Source: Sphaerochaetaceae bacterium
Lineage (GTDB): Bacteria; Spirochaetota; Spirochaetia; Sphaerochaetales; Sphaerochaetaceae
DNA length: 56,889 bases
Assembly (NCBI GenBank): GCA_028532765.1
Contig: JAQQAR010000002.1
Span: 1 to 56,889 of the forward strand
Reading direction: 5' to 3'
Shown here: in pieces, positions 1 to 8,586 of the stretch
Layout of the letters: each line of letters opens with the position of its first letter
Numbering within the stretch: the first letter of the stretch is position 1
Made by a program: the position numbers and the translations under genes
The notes under the pieces: model-generated
What the model saw: the letters and a program-made list of their open reading frames with translations, nothing else
Told to the model about the DNA's origin: nothing
The model's database searches: none

Positions 1-806
1 CCGCTTCTTCCTGCAATGAACATCGCCCCTCCATCTGTCTGTACTCCTACCGAAGCAGCACTTGAACCGTGGACATGTACCTTGGCGTGAATACCTGGTT
101 TTTGGGAGTTTGAAACCAGAATCGAGGCAATGGCACCGCTCTCAAACCGTACTGTACCAACTGCGGTATCCTCTACCTCGATGTAGGGGTGGTTCACGTT
201 CTCCCACTGTGCGTAGACTTCCTTGACCGGTCCAAGGAACCAGCAGAGCAAGTCCAACTGGTGAGGGGCTTGGTTAATCAAGACACCACCGCCTTCACTG
301 TCCCACTTTCCTCTCCAGGGGTCGCTGTTGTAGTACTCTTCATCTCTCCACCCCAGCATCGTGACCTGCCCGATCATCGGAGTACCAAGTTTCCCATCAT
401 CTATAGCTATCCTGATACGCTGGCTTGCGGGGAACCAACGACGTTGGCTGATAACCGCAAGCTGTTTCTTTTCTTGCTTTGCAACCTCGATCATGGCATC
501 ACACTCACTTACGGTGAGTGCCATAGGTTTCTCTACCAGGACATGGGCTCCTGCCTGTAAGGCAGTAATGGCATGCTCCTTATGCAAAGGATGAGGGGTG
601 GTTATGATAACCGCATCAACCTCTTCATCCTTGATCATCTGTTGCATATCGGTGAAAGCAGTAATATTCCATTCGGTAGCAAATGTTTGGGCTTTTTCCT
701 TGTTCCTGCCCCAAACAGCAACCAAGGTACTCTCTTCTGCTTCCTTGATGGCCTTTGCATGAACGTGTGCTACCTTGCCATATCCTACCAGTGCATAACG
801 AACCAT
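1..806 (-). CDS. Gfo/Idh/MocA-family NAD(P)-dependent oxidoreductase, 3' end beyond the window
   Basis: The reverse strand from 806 reads an open frame to the window edge (about 268 codons visible), so the C-terminus is missing. The N-terminus has a Rossmann nucleotide-binding motif, GYGKVAHVHA at residues 8-17, and the family's EKP signature at about residues 92-94 (HVLVEKPMAL). Both are hallmarks of the Gfo/Idh/MocA family, cytoplasmic dehydrogenases acting on sugars, inositols or sugar derivatives. It starts 7 bases after the stop of the alcohol dehydrogenase gene upstream and is the last visible gene of a minus-strand sugar operon (alcohol dehydrogenase, sugar kinase, gnd, RpiR regulator). 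A role in oxidising the sugar imported by the divergent ABC transporter is inference; the exact substrate cannot be read from the sequence. Confidence 0.88.
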   Translation of the reverse strand, partial: MVRYALVGYGKVAHVHAKAIKEAEESTLVAVWGRNKEKAQTFATEWNITAFTDMQQMIKDEEVDAVIITTPHPLHKEHAITALQAGAHVLVEKPMALTVSECDAMIEVAKQEKKQLAVISQRRWFPASQRIRIAIDDGKLGTPMIGQVTMLGWRDEEYYNSDPWRGKWDSEGGGVLINQAPHQLDLLCWFLGPVKEVYAQWENVNHPYIEVEDTAVGTVRFESGAIASILVSNSQKPGIHAKVHVHGSSAASVGVQTDGGAMFIAGRS

Positions 807-813
807 GTTTTCC

Positions 814-1857
814 TCACTTTTTACCGGGAACCAGTACAACCTTGAGAAGTTCTTCTTCTCGATTGTAGAGTTTGTCGAACCAAAGTGGACCTTCTTCAAG
901 CGGTACCACCTTGCTGATCAGGTCATCAACCACAAGTGCCTTGTTCGCCATCATTTTCAGGACGGCTGGATATTCTCCGTTGATCGCGCACGTTCCCTGG
1001 AGCCGGATCTGCCGGGTTACAACACTCTGTAGTGGAATCTTGATCTCAGGAGTGATGTTTCCGACCAGAACTACCTCTCCTCCCTTTTTTACCAGGGAGA
1101 GTGCTGTCTGGACGGGAGCTGTTGCCCCGACGGCCTCGAAGACCAGAGGGAGCATCTGCCGGTCAGTTATCTGCTGAACGTGTGAGAGCATATCACTGTC
1201 TGTGGGGTCGAATGCTTTGTCTGCACCTACTTCCAGTGCCTTTTTCCTTCTATTCTCATCAAGATCCAATGCAATGATAGTTCCGCTGGTCATGGTTCTC
1301 AGTAGCTTGATGATTAAGAGCCCGATCAATCCAGCTCCTACCACTGCAACATCATCAGCGAGGGAGATGTTGGCTTGTGAGATTGCATGGGCTGCTACTC
1401 CTGCTGGTTCAGCAAGGGATGCCTGAATAAAATCCAAGGCGGGAGGAAGGTGAAACAAGACACGCTCCTCCACCAAGGCATACTCAGCAAAAATACCATC
1501 CTGTTTGTACTCCTCACAACTCACCCCCAGCACCCTGCGATTGTCACAGAGATTGAATAGGCCTTGTCTGCAATAGGAACAGGTTCCACAGTAGATGGTT
1601 GAGTCGAAGGTAACACGATCCCCAACTGCAAAGCCGGTAACCATGGAACCAACTTCTTCGATGATCCCACTTCCTTCATGCCCCATGATGATGGGCGGGC
1701 GTCGTCGTCCGCTTGAGCCATCATAACCGTGGACATCACTACCACAAATGGCAGCAGCCTTGATGCGTATAAGCACCTGGGTAGGGGAGGTGATGGCAGG
1801 ACGCGGAACATCCTGAATTTCCAATTTCTTGTAGTCAGTGAGAACGAGCGCTTGCAT
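814..1857 (-). CDS. Zinc-dependent medium-chain alcohol/polyol dehydrogenase
   Basis: 347 residues, the normal length for medium-chain zinc alcohol dehydrogenases of the sorbitol/galactitol-phosphate dehydrogenase type. Catalytic-zinc features are visible: ICGSDVHG near residue 37, then GHEGSGIIEEVG. Four structural-zinc cysteines follow (CGTCSYC and a later C). The NAD-binding motif is VVGAGLIGLL. The start is the ATG at 1857 (MQALVLTDYK); the frame stays open upstream but that part overlaps the kinase gene. The gene lies 2 bases after the kinase stop and is clearly cotranscribed with it. Likely reaction: reversible oxidation of a polyol or sugar-acid hydroxyl; the substrate is unknown. Confidence 0.9.
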   Translation of the reverse strand: MQALVLTDYKKLEIQDVPRPAITSPTQVLIRIKAAAICGSDVHGYDGSSGRRRPPIIMGHEGSGIIEEVGSMVTGFAVGDRVTFDSTIYCGTCSYCRQGLFNLCDNRRVLGVSCEEYKQDGIFAEYALVEERVLFHLPPALDFIQASLAEPAGVAAHAISQANISLADDVAVVGAGLIGLLIIKLLRTMTSGTIIALDLDENRRKKALEVGADKAFDPTDSDMLSHVQQITDRQMLPLVFEAVGATAPVQTALSLVKKGGEVVLVGNITPEIKIPLQSVVTRQIRLQGTCAINGEYPAVLKMMANKALVVDDLISKVVPLEEGPLWFDKLYNREEELLKVVLVPGKK

Positions 1858-1859
1858 GA

Positions 1860-2960
1860 TTACCTCTGAATTCGTGCACTGCCGCCTTTGGCAAGTGCTT
1901 CCACCTGGGCCAGGCTGGCCATGGTGGTATCGCCGGGATAACTGGTCAGGAGTGCTCCATGAGCCCATCCCAAACGCAGTGCCTCTTCCGGTTCCTTTCC
2001 TTCCAACAATCCATAGATGAGGCCACTGGCAAAACCATCGCCACCACCTACCCGGTCAAGAATATCCAGTTCACAGGTAGGAGCCTGGTACCCTTTCCCA
2101 TTGAGATAGAGTACAGCACTCCAGCGGTGTCGGTTGGTTGATTGTACTTCCCTCATGGTTGTTGCTACTGCCTTGATCTGGGGAAAACGTTTTGAAACTG
2201 TCTCCATCATTGCATAAAACGAAGAAGGGTCGAGTTTGTCACTCTTATGTACTTCCGGTCCCTTGAGACCCAAGCCAAGCTGAAGGTCCTCTTCATTGCC
2301 AATGAGAACATCAACATGCTCAACGATCGAAGAGAGGGTTTCCTGCGCTACCTTTTGAGGATCTTGACCTGCATCGGCAATGGACTTCCAAAGCTTCTCT
2401 CGGTAGTTCAGGTCAAAGGAAATAATGGCTCCCTGTTCCTTTGCTTTTTTCATCGCACGGATGATCAGGGAAGGAATGGCAGGGGAGAGAGCACTGAAGA
2501 TGCCTCCGCTATGGAACCATCTGACCTTTTGAGAAAAGATTGCATCCCAGTCAAAACTCTCTTCATCAAGTAGAGCAGCCGCTTCGTTGCTCCGATTATA
2601 AAAGACCACAGGGGCTCGGAGACCTTGTCCACGGTCACTGTACACATGAGCCATATTGGGTCCCCTGACCCCATCATGGGCGAAGCGCTTGTAAAACGCT
2701 TGTACCCCCATTCTCCTGACCTCGCTCTCAATCTTTTGTCCCACTGGGTAGTCTACCATTGCACTGGCAATGGCAGTTCTTTGCCCAAAAGCCCTGCTCA
2801 GGTTTGCAGCGACATTATACTCACCACCTGAAACATGCAAGTCAAGATTCTGGGCATATTCGAAAGGGACTACGCCCGGGTCGAGACGAACAACCAAGGC
2901 TCCCAGCGAGAGAAAATCCAAGGATGCGTCTTCTTTGTTCATGAGTGGAATTGATGCCAT
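1860..2960 (-). CDS. kdgK: PfkB-family sugar kinase, 2-keto-3-deoxygluconate kinase type
   Basis: 366 residues. The fold markers are the N-terminal glycine-rich substrate loop (SGGEYNVAANLSRAFG) and the C-terminal GGGDGFASGL segment with the catalytic aspartate of the PfkB/ribokinase family. Spacing and local sequence resemble KDG kinases, which phosphorylate 2-keto-3-deoxygluconate on the way to KDPG. I chose the ATG at 2960 because a GGAGG ribosome-binding site lies 7 bases upstream; an in-frame TTG at 2966 sits too close to that site. The gene lies between gnd and the alcohol dehydrogenase. The KDG assignment is plausible because a KdgF-like cupin occurs at 10312, but other ketose or gluconate substrates are possible. 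Confidence 0.78.
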   Translation of the reverse strand: MASIPLMNKEDASLDFLSLGALVVRLDPGVVPFEYAQNLDLHVSGGEYNVAANLSRAFGQRTAIASAMVDYPVGQKIESEVRRMGVQAFYKRFAHDGVRGPNMAHVYSDRGQGLRAPVVFYNRSNEAAALLDEESFDWDAIFSQKVRWFHSGGIFSALSPAIPSLIIRAMKKAKEQGAIISFDLNYREKLWKSIADAGQDPQKVAQETLSSIVEHVDVLIGNEEDLQLGLGLKGPEVHKSDKLDPSSFYAMMETVSKRFPQIKAVATTMREVQSTNRHRWSAVLYLNGKGYQAPTCELDILDRVGGGDGFASGLIYGLLEGKEPEEALRLGWAHGALLTSYPGDTTMASLAQVEALAKGGSARIQR

Positions 2961-2979
2961 CTGCAAACCTCCAGTGTGC

Positions 2980-4425
2980 TTATACGGTATAGGTGGTGCT
3001 GGCGGTATCGCCGCCTCTGCCAGTCCAGTTGGTGTGGAAGAACTCTCCCCGCTTCTTGTCTACCCGCTCATATGTATGGGCTCCGAAATAATCTCTCTGT
3101 GCCTGCAACAGATTGGCCGGCAACCGTTCGGTCCTGTAGCTGTCAAACCAAGAGAGTGCGGCACTCAAGGATGGGGTAGGAATACCATTGAGCGCAGCAG
3201 CAGCAACCACTTCCCTCAGACTCTGGTGATTCTCTTTCAGGATCTGAACGAAGTAGGGGTCCATGATAAGGTTCTGCAGTAGGGGATTCTTGGTGAATGC
3301 CTGACTGATCTTGTCGAGGAAGGCAGATCGGATGATGCAGCCGCCTCTCCATAGCAGGGCAATCCCTCCCAGGTTCAGGTCCCAATTGTTTGTCTCACCT
3401 GCTGCCTTGATCAGGCTGAAACCCTGTGCATAGCTGATAATTTTTGCTGCATAGAGTGCTTTTCCAAGCATGGTGATGAAGGCCTGTGGATCAGAAACAG
3501 GATGGTTGGGTGCCAAGTCGTACACCTTGCTGGCAGCCAGGCGCTCGTCCTTCTGGCTTGAAACGCTTCTTGCGAAAACAGATTCAACGATCAAGGTCAA
3601 GGGAACACCCTCATGCAGTGCACTGATGCCGGTCCATTTACCGGTTCCTTTCTGTCCAGCGGTATCAAGAATTTTATCAAGGAGGAAAGAACCATCTTCT
3701 TCCTTATACCCAAGAATATCCTTGGTGATCTCGATCAGGTAGCTGTCCAGGTCTCCTTCATTCCAATCGGAGAATATGCTTTGCATGCTTTCATTGTCCA
3801 GTTTAAGGATTCGATGCATCAGGTCGTAGATCTCACCGATAAGTTGCATGTCACCGTACTCGATGCCGTTGTGTACCATCTTTACAAAGTGACCCGCGCC
3901 TCCCTTTCCGATCCAATCACAACATGGCTGGTCATGTACATGTGCACTGATGCCTTGCAGTATGGGCTTTACTGCTGCCCATGCTGGCTTTGAGCCACCG
4001 GGCATAATTGAGGGTCCCATGAGGGCCCCTTCTTCTCCACCTGATACTCCTGTTCCGATGTACAGCAAGCCTTTGCTTTCCACATAGGTCATTCTTCGCT
4101 CACTGTCCTCATAGTTGGAGTTTCCTCCGTCTATGATGATATCTCCTGCTTCCAGAAGTGGGATGAGCTTTTCGATGGTTTCATCGACAGCTTTCCCTGC
4201 CTTCACCATCATCATCACTTTCCTGGGGCGTTCCAGATGTTCAACCAGTTCCTCAAGGCTGTGTGTACCGATGATGTTCTTTCCTTTTGCCCTGGAATCA
4301 AGGAAGGCATCGACTTTGGAAATGCTACGGTTATAGACAGCAACACTAAACCCTTTGCTCTCCATATTGAGCACCAGGTTTTCTCCCATTACTGCAAGGC
4401 CGATAAGACCAATATTTGCTTTCAT
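2980..4425 (-). CDS. gnd: 6-phosphogluconate dehydrogenase, decarboxylating
   Basis: 481 residues, full family length. It starts MKANIGLIGLAVMGENL, the Rossmann motif of 6PGDH. The substrate and catalytic signatures are present: GVSGGEEGALMGPSIMPGG at about residues 127-145, and KMVHNGIEYGDMQLI with the catalytic Lys and the conserved HNGIEY motif. C-terminal helices KWTGISALHEGVPLTLI and the tail ending in TNWTGRGG are also typical. It converts 6-phosphogluconate to ribulose 5-phosphate with reduction of NAD(P). An AGGAGA ribosome-binding site precedes the ATG. It sits 19 bases upstream of the kinase and 19 bases downstream of the RpiR gene, so all five minus-strand genes probably form one operon. 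Confidence 0.97.
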   Translation of the reverse strand: MKANIGLIGLAVMGENLVLNMESKGFSVAVYNRSISKVDAFLDSRAKGKNIIGTHSLEELVEHLERPRKVMMMVKAGKAVDETIEKLIPLLEAGDIIIDGGNSNYEDSERRMTYVESKGLLYIGTGVSGGEEGALMGPSIMPGGSKPAWAAVKPILQGISAHVHDQPCCDWIGKGGAGHFVKMVHNGIEYGDMQLIGEIYDLMHRILKLDNESMQSIFSDWNEGDLDSYLIEITKDILGYKEEDGSFLLDKILDTAGQKGTGKWTGISALHEGVPLTLIVESVFARSVSSQKDERLAASKVYDLAPNHPVSDPQAFITMLGKALYAAKIISYAQGFSLIKAAGETNNWDLNLGGIALLWRGGCIIRSAFLDKISQAFTKNPLLQNLIMDPYFVQILKENHQSLREVVAAAALNGIPTPSLSAALSWFDSYRTERLPANLLQAQRDYFGAHTYERVDKKRGEFFHTNWTGRGGDTASTTYTV

Positions 4426-4444
4426 TTATATATGTCTCCTCATC

Positions 4445-5287
4445 TTAAATTCTTCGTTTTGCGATAACATCTCTCATTTTATTCAAATTTTCCACCCCAG
4501 TATTCTCCATGAGCTCAAGGATTTCCACGTACAGGACATCGATAAGCACCAAGGAGGTAATCCTGGCAGAAAAGGATTCTGCAACTATTTTCGAACAACA
4601 AGGGCTTACAGACAAGACATAGTCTCCCAGTTTTGCCAAAGGGGATCGTGCATTGCTGGTTAAAATAAGCAGCTTGGCTCCATTGTTTCTGAGCTCTTCT
4701 GCCAGGGCAAGGGTGTCATAGCCTTCACCGGTATGACTTACAATAAGGGCAACATCATCCTTTGCTGCTTGGCTGGCGAGCATAAGTTGCATATGGAAGT
4801 CAGCAGCATACTGGCAGTTGATTCCTGTTCTGATAAATTTATGATATGCATCCTGGGCAAGGGTATTGGAACCTCCGAGGCCCATGAGAAATACCGAGCG
4901 AGCCTTGGCAATCAATGTTGCACTTTCCTTGATTGCCTTACGGTCAATGGCCCCCAGTGTTTCAGAGAGGGTATGTTGTGCATTCTTGAAGACCATATCC
5001 ACTACCTCTTCACCCTCAAGGAGCTCAGTTTCAAAGACTTGTTCATTTTTGGGGATGGTTTCCCTTGCAAGGGCGATACGAAAGCGCTGGTATCCTGAGT
5101 ATCCAAGTTTACGGGCAAAGCGCACCATGGTTGATTCGCTGATCCCAATTCTCTCTGCTAGTTTCTCAATACTCGGGTTTACCGATTCCTTGGGATGTTC
5201 GAGGATGAAGTCAGCAATTTTCTTCTCTTTCGCACTGAGGGTGTTGTACTTGCTTCGAATCGTATAGATGGCACTTACTTCTTGCAT
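4445..5287 (-). CDS. RpiR/MurR-family transcriptional regulator (HTH + SIS domain)
   Basis: 280 residues. The N-terminal third is the RpiR helix-turn-helix (KLAERIGISESTMVRFARKLGYSGYQRF at roughly residues 42-70). The rest is a SIS sugar-phosphate-binding domain (FLMGLGGSNTLAQDAYHKFIRTG, then VALIVSHTGEGYDTL). Proteins of this type sense a phosphosugar and usually repress sugar catabolic genes. It is the first gene of the minus-strand operon and diverges from the sugar ABC importer at 5434. Its own promoter overlaps one copy of an exact 14-bp repeat (see 5316-5351), which suggests autoregulation and control of the divergent importer; this link is inference. Confidence 0.92.
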   Translation of the reverse strand: MQEVSAIYTIRSKYNTLSAKEKKIADFILEHPKESVNPSIEKLAERIGISESTMVRFARKLGYSGYQRFRIALARETIPKNEQVFETELLEGEEVVDMVFKNAQHTLSETLGAIDRKAIKESATLIAKARSVFLMGLGGSNTLAQDAYHKFIRTGINCQYAADFHMQLMLASQAAKDDVALIVSHTGEGYDTLALAEELRNNGAKLLILTSNARSPLAKLGDYVLSVSPCCSKIVAESFSARITSLVLIDVLYVEILELMENTGVENLNKMRDVIAKRRI

Positions 5288-5305
5288 GCTGGTCCTCTTG
5301 TAGTC

Positions 5306-5334
5306 AGTATAGTATGAAAAAAATATTCAGGCAA
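5306..5334 (-). promoter_or_regulatory. Predicted sigma-70 promoter of the rpiR operon
   Basis: On the minus strand, TTGCCT (complement of 5329-5334) is separated by 17 bases from TATACT (complement of 5306-5311), a good -35/-10 pair. The start codon lies about 18 bases downstream of the -10. The spacer contains one of two identical 14-bp repeats, an arrangement expected for repressor control. Confidence 0.6.
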
Positions 5335-5351
5335 TGAGAAAAAAATATTCA
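5316..5351. repeat. Two exact direct repeats GAAAAAAATATTCA, probable RpiR operators
   Basis: The 14-mer GAAAAAAATATTCA occurs at 5316-5329 and again, without mismatch, at 5338-5351, 22 bases apart (two helical turns). With the preceding T the first copy is a loose dyad, TGAA-N7-TTCA. The pair lies between the divergent rpiR and sugar-ABC genes. The first copy sits inside the rpiR promoter spacer. Operator function for the adjacent RpiR protein is inferred from position and spacing. Confidence 0.6.
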
Positions 5352-5433
5352 TTTATCGCTATACAATTCCAAAAAAGGGGTTATACTATAGCCAAAAGGT
5401 TGTATTTGTACAATTTACAAAGGAGAAGAAGAA

Positions 5434-6708
5434 ATGAAGATGAAAACAATGGTCATTATTGCGCTGTTGCTCGGTCTTGTGTTGGCACCAATGTTCGCAC
5501 AAGGGACTAAAGATGAAGCAGCCCCGCAAGAGATCCGTGTGTTGCTGGCTAACCACCCTTATGGGGAGTTGCTGAAGACCAAGATTCCTGAATTCGAAGC
5601 AGAGACTGGGATCAAGGTAAACTATGAGAGTCTGCAGGAGAGCCAGCTCACCAATAAGTTGACCACTGAATTTGCAACCAACAGTTCCACCGTGGATGTG
5701 TTTATGACTCGTCCTCTTCAGGAAGGCTTGATGTTCATCAAGAATGGTTGGTATGAGAGCTTGGACAACTATGACTTTGCTGATTATCCAGCGAACTCAG
5801 TAGATATCGGCAGAAAAGATGGTAAAGCCTACATTGTACCTCTCGTAACCGAGTGGCAGGTAATGTACTACCGAAAGGATCTGTTTAAAAAGGCTGGTCT
5901 TTCCGTACCTACAACCTTTGCAGAGCTTGAGAATGCCGCAAGAGTCCTTAATAAGGACGGTGTTGCTGGTTTTGCCTCAAGAGGTAAGGGTGCTGCTGCA
6001 GTAACTCAGATTTCCAGCTATATCTATAACTATGGTGGTAGATATCTTGAAGATGGAAAGGCTGTCTTTGATAGTCCAGAGGCAATTGAAGCAATCCGAT
6101 ATTATGGCAAATTGCTTGGCAATTATGGACCACAGGGCGTTACCAGCATGTCTTGGGAGAATGTCATGCCTGTGTTCCAGGCTGGAAAGGTCGCAATGTG
6201 GACTGATGCAAGTGTCTTCTATGGACAGATTGTTGATCCTGCAAAGACAGAGATTCCTGCTGAGGATATCGGGGTAGCACAGCTTCCAAGAGGCCCAAAG
6301 GATGATTCCCCGTTCATCGTAGTTTCATGGGGTATGGCAATGTCCTCCGCTTCCAAGAACAAGGATGCTGCACAGAAGTTCCTCGACTGGGCTACAAGCA
6401 AGGAACTTGCCAAGGAAGGTATGCTCACGAACATCACCATGGCACGAGATTCTGCTTGGGCAGATGCTGAGGTTAGGGCAGTTATGAATCCTGGTTTGGT
6501 TGAGACACAGGCACATGCTGCAAAGAACGGGTTCCCGTTTGACCGACCGTTCATGAGTTCTGTTGGACAGGCACGTGACCTGATCGGTGAAGTCATCATC
6601 GAATCCATCAATACCAAGGGTACTTCAAGTAAACTCAGTGCACTTGCCAGTGAGAAGGCAGATGCTGTAGATGAGCTCTTGAAGGCCGATGGTGAGTACG
6701 GACTCTAA
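5434..6708 (+). CDS. Sugar ABC transporter substrate-binding protein (family 1)
   Basis: 424 residues with an N-terminal signal peptide (hydrophobic MVIIALLLGLVLAPMFAQG) and no lipobox cysteine, a form common in spirochaetes. The mature protein has the family-1 extracellular solute-binding layout: lobe I with PEFEAETGIKVNYE, DVFMTRPLQEG and YIVPLVTEWQVMYYRKDLF, and lobe II with WENVMPVFQAGKVAMWTDAS. Such proteins bind mono- or oligosaccharides in the periplasm and deliver them to MalF/MalG-like permeases, here the next two genes. An AAGGAGAAG ribosome-binding site precedes the ATG. A TATACT hexamer at 5382-5387 could be its -10 element but has no good -35. No ATPase gene accompanies the operon, so a shared MsmK-like ATPase elsewhere is likely. 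Confidence 0.93.
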   Translation: MKMKTMVIIALLLGLVLAPMFAQGTKDEAAPQEIRVLLANHPYGELLKTKIPEFEAETGIKVNYESLQESQLTNKLTTEFATNSSTVDVFMTRPLQEGLMFIKNGWYESLDNYDFADYPANSVDIGRKDGKAYIVPLVTEWQVMYYRKDLFKKAGLSVPTTFAELENAARVLNKDGVAGFASRGKGAAAVTQISSYIYNYGGRYLEDGKAVFDSPEAIEAIRYYGKLLGNYGPQGVTSMSWENVMPVFQAGKVAMWTDASVFYGQIVDPAKTEIPAEDIGVAQLPRGPKDDSPFIVVSWGMAMSSASKNKDAAQKFLDWATSKELAKEGMLTNITMARDSAWADAEVRAVMNPGLVETQAHAAKNGFPFDRPFMSSVGQARDLIGEVIIESINTKGTSSKLSALASEKADAVDELLKADGEYGL

Positions 6709-6727
6709 GTAAGTAGTAAGAGGAATT

Positions 6728-6752
6728 GGCCGACCGATACTCTCGGTCGGCC
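6728..6752 (+). promoter_or_regulatory. Perfect intercistronic hairpin between binding-protein and permease genes
   Basis: GGCCGACCGA at 6728-6737 and TCGGTCGGCC at 6743-6752 form a perfect 10-bp, GC-rich stem with a 5-base loop, 19 bases after the binding-protein stop. No T-tract follows, so it is more likely a 3'-end mRNA stabiliser or partial attenuator than a full terminator. Such structures commonly let the binding protein be made in excess of the membrane subunits. Confidence 0.65.
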
Positions 6753-6776
6753 TATCGTATTGCAAGGAGTTGTCCC

Positions 6777-7655
6777 ATGGTCAAACAAGGTTTCTTAGAA
6801 AAAAATCTACGCTATATTTTCCCACTTCCTGCCGTGCTGTTTGTAGTGATACTTATGGTGTTTCCGGTGGTGTATACTTTCTTTCTCAGTTTTACTGATT
6901 GGTCATTGACCAGTGGGAGACCCCTCTCTGTAGTGGGACTGGAGAGTTATTTCAAGGTACTCAAGGAGCCTAGGTTCCTTCAGTCTCTGGGAAGGACTTT
7001 CTATTTTACGTTTGGTGCTGTAATTGTGGAAATGGTTCTTGGGACTGTCCTAGCCCTAATTCTCAACCGAAAGTTCAAGGGGAAGGGTATGGTGAAAACC
7101 TTGTTGCTGTTGCCCTTGGTTGCAACTCCGGTCGCTATTGGAATTGTTTGGAACCTGTTCTATGACCCGACAATTGGCATTCTGAACTATGTGCTCAGTG
7201 TGTTGAAGCTTCCACAGAGTGGTTGGGTCAGTGATGCAAGGACTGTTATGCCTTCCTTGATCATGGTAGATATCTGGCAGTGGGCGCCTATGATTACCAT
7301 CATCGTACTAGCGGGTCTTGCTGGTTTGTCCACTGAGCCGTATGAATCGGCCATGGTCGATGGGGCAAATGGAAGGCAGGTCCTGTTTCAGATCACGCTT
7401 CCCATGTTGATGCCGACCATCCTTACTGCGGTGATCCTTCGGGCGATCGATGCACTTAAAACCTACGATATCATCTACTCAATGACTGGAGGGGGGCCGG
7501 GGTATGCTTCAGAGAATCTGAATGTCTTGGCTTTTAAATACAGCTTTGAATACTTCAGGATGGGACAGAGTGCTGTTATGTTGGTCTTCCTGTTTGCTAT
7601 CGTCATGCTTTTCAGCTTGATGGTGATGCGCGTACGCAGAATTTTCGAGTTGTAG
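6777..7655 (+). CDS. Sugar ABC transporter permease, MalF/UgpA type
   Basis: 292 residues, six predicted membrane helices beginning with YIFPLPAVLFVVILMVFPVVYTFFLSF split over the first segment. The EAA loop that contacts the ATPase is recognisable late in the protein (YESAMVDGANGRQVLFQITLP). I start at the ATG at 6777 because AAGGAG lies 7 bases before it; the upstream open frame runs through the intercistronic hairpin and looks untranslated. It follows the binding protein and precedes the second permease by 10 bases, forming the membrane heterodimer of a carbohydrate importer. Confidence 0.92.
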   Translation: MVKQGFLEKNLRYIFPLPAVLFVVILMVFPVVYTFFLSFTDWSLTSGRPLSVVGLESYFKVLKEPRFLQSLGRTFYFTFGAVIVEMVLGTVLALILNRKFKGKGMVKTLLLLPLVATPVAIGIVWNLFYDPTIGILNYVLSVLKLPQSGWVSDARTVMPSLIMVDIWQWAPMITIIVLAGLAGLSTEPYESAMVDGANGRQVLFQITLPMLMPTILTAVILRAIDALKTYDIIYSMTGGGPGYASENLNVLAFKYSFEYFRMGQSAVMLVFLFAIVMLFSLMVMRVRRIFEL

Positions 7656-7665
7656 GAGGCGAGGC

Positions 7666-8481
7666 ATGCAGCGAAAAATAGTTCATTCAATCCTCTTTGG
7701 TATCATACTGTTCTTAATCATTGTACCAATTCTATTTCCCTTCATCTGGATGCTGATGAGTTCGTTCAAGACACAGGTGGATATCATCAGTTGGCCTCCA
7801 AAGTTCATATTTACCCCGGTGATGCAGAACTATGAGCGGGTGTTCATAGAGCAGGATTTCCTGCATTACATGAAAAACTCTGTCATTGTATCAGTGGTGA
7901 GTGTGTTCTTTTCACTCATTCTTGGGCTCCCCGCAGCCTACTCAATTGCTCGCTATAAGCAGAAGAAACTCTCTGTATTCATTCTGGTTGCTCGCTTGAT
8001 GCCGGGTATCTCATTCCTTATGCCTTGGTACATTGTTTTTTCAAGGCTTCACTTGATGGATAGCTATGTTGCCTTGATTCTCAGCCATATGCTTATTGCT
8101 CTTCCTTTGGTTGTGTGGGTAATGGCTCCCTATTTCGATTCGGTGCCTCGTGAGCTAGAAGAGGCTGCTATGGTGGATGGACTGACGCAGCAGAGTGCGT
8201 TCCTCAAGATCTTGTTGCCTCTCTCCGGTCCTGGGGTGGTTACCGCTACAACGCTGAGTTTCATCTTCAGTTGGAACAACTTCATGTTCAGCCAGGTATT
8301 GAGTCAGCAGAAAACAAGAACACTTCCCATTGCAGTATATAACTTCCTCAGTTATGTCGAAGTTGACTGGGGTGCAGTCATGGCAGCAGCTGTTACCATT
8401 ATGGCCCCGGCAATTATCCTTACGATGTTCTTCCAGAAGTATGTTGTCAAAGGACTTACGATGGGAGCTGTGAAAGGGTAG
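7666..8481 (+). CDS. Sugar ABC transporter permease, MalG/UgpE type
   Basis: 271 residues with six predicted membrane helices and the EAA coupling motif ELEEAAMVDGLTQQSAFLKILLPLSGPG. The C-terminus ends KYVVKGLTMGAVKG, a very typical CUT1 permease ending. It partners with the preceding permease. The gene has a GGAGG-type ribosome-binding site just before the ATG. The sugar is not identifiable, but the divergent catabolic operon points to a substrate that yields KDG or 6-phosphogluconate. Confidence 0.93.
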   Translation: MQRKIVHSILFGIILFLIIVPILFPFIWMLMSSFKTQVDIISWPPKFIFTPVMQNYERVFIEQDFLHYMKNSVIVSVVSVFFSLILGLPAAYSIARYKQKKLSVFILVARLMPGISFLMPWYIVFSRLHLMDSYVALILSHMLIALPLVVWVMAPYFDSVPRELEEAAMVDGLTQQSAFLKILLPLSGPGVVTATTLSFIFSWNNFMFSQVLSQQKTRTLPIAVYNFLSYVEVDWGAVMAAAVTIMAPAIILTMFFQKYVVKGLTMGAVKG

Positions 8482-8550
8482 GAATTGTGCCTAAGGCACG
8501 AGATGCAATTAATTTCAAGAAGTGATGGATAATCCTTGTCTCTCCTCACT

Positions 8551-8583
8551 GCACCCTCTATGCTGAATCAAATAGGGGGTGCT
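8551..8583. promoter_or_regulatory. Dyad GCACCCTCTAT/ATAGGGGGTGC before the decarboxylase gene
   Basis: GCACCCTCTAT (8551-8561) pairs with ATAGGGGGTGC (8572-8582) over 11 positions with one G-T wobble and a 10-base loop. The 3' arm contains the GGGGG that would serve as ribosome-binding site for the ATG at 8587. It may act as an operator at DNA level or mask the ribosome-binding site in RNA. Related dyads occur at 9434-9460 and 10703-10727. Confidence 0.45.
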
Positions 8584-8586
8584 CTC

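Noticed and set aside
8487-8499. GTGCC-TAA-GGCAC hairpin after the second sugar permease gene
   Set aside because: Only 5 bp with no T-tract; too weak to call a terminator.
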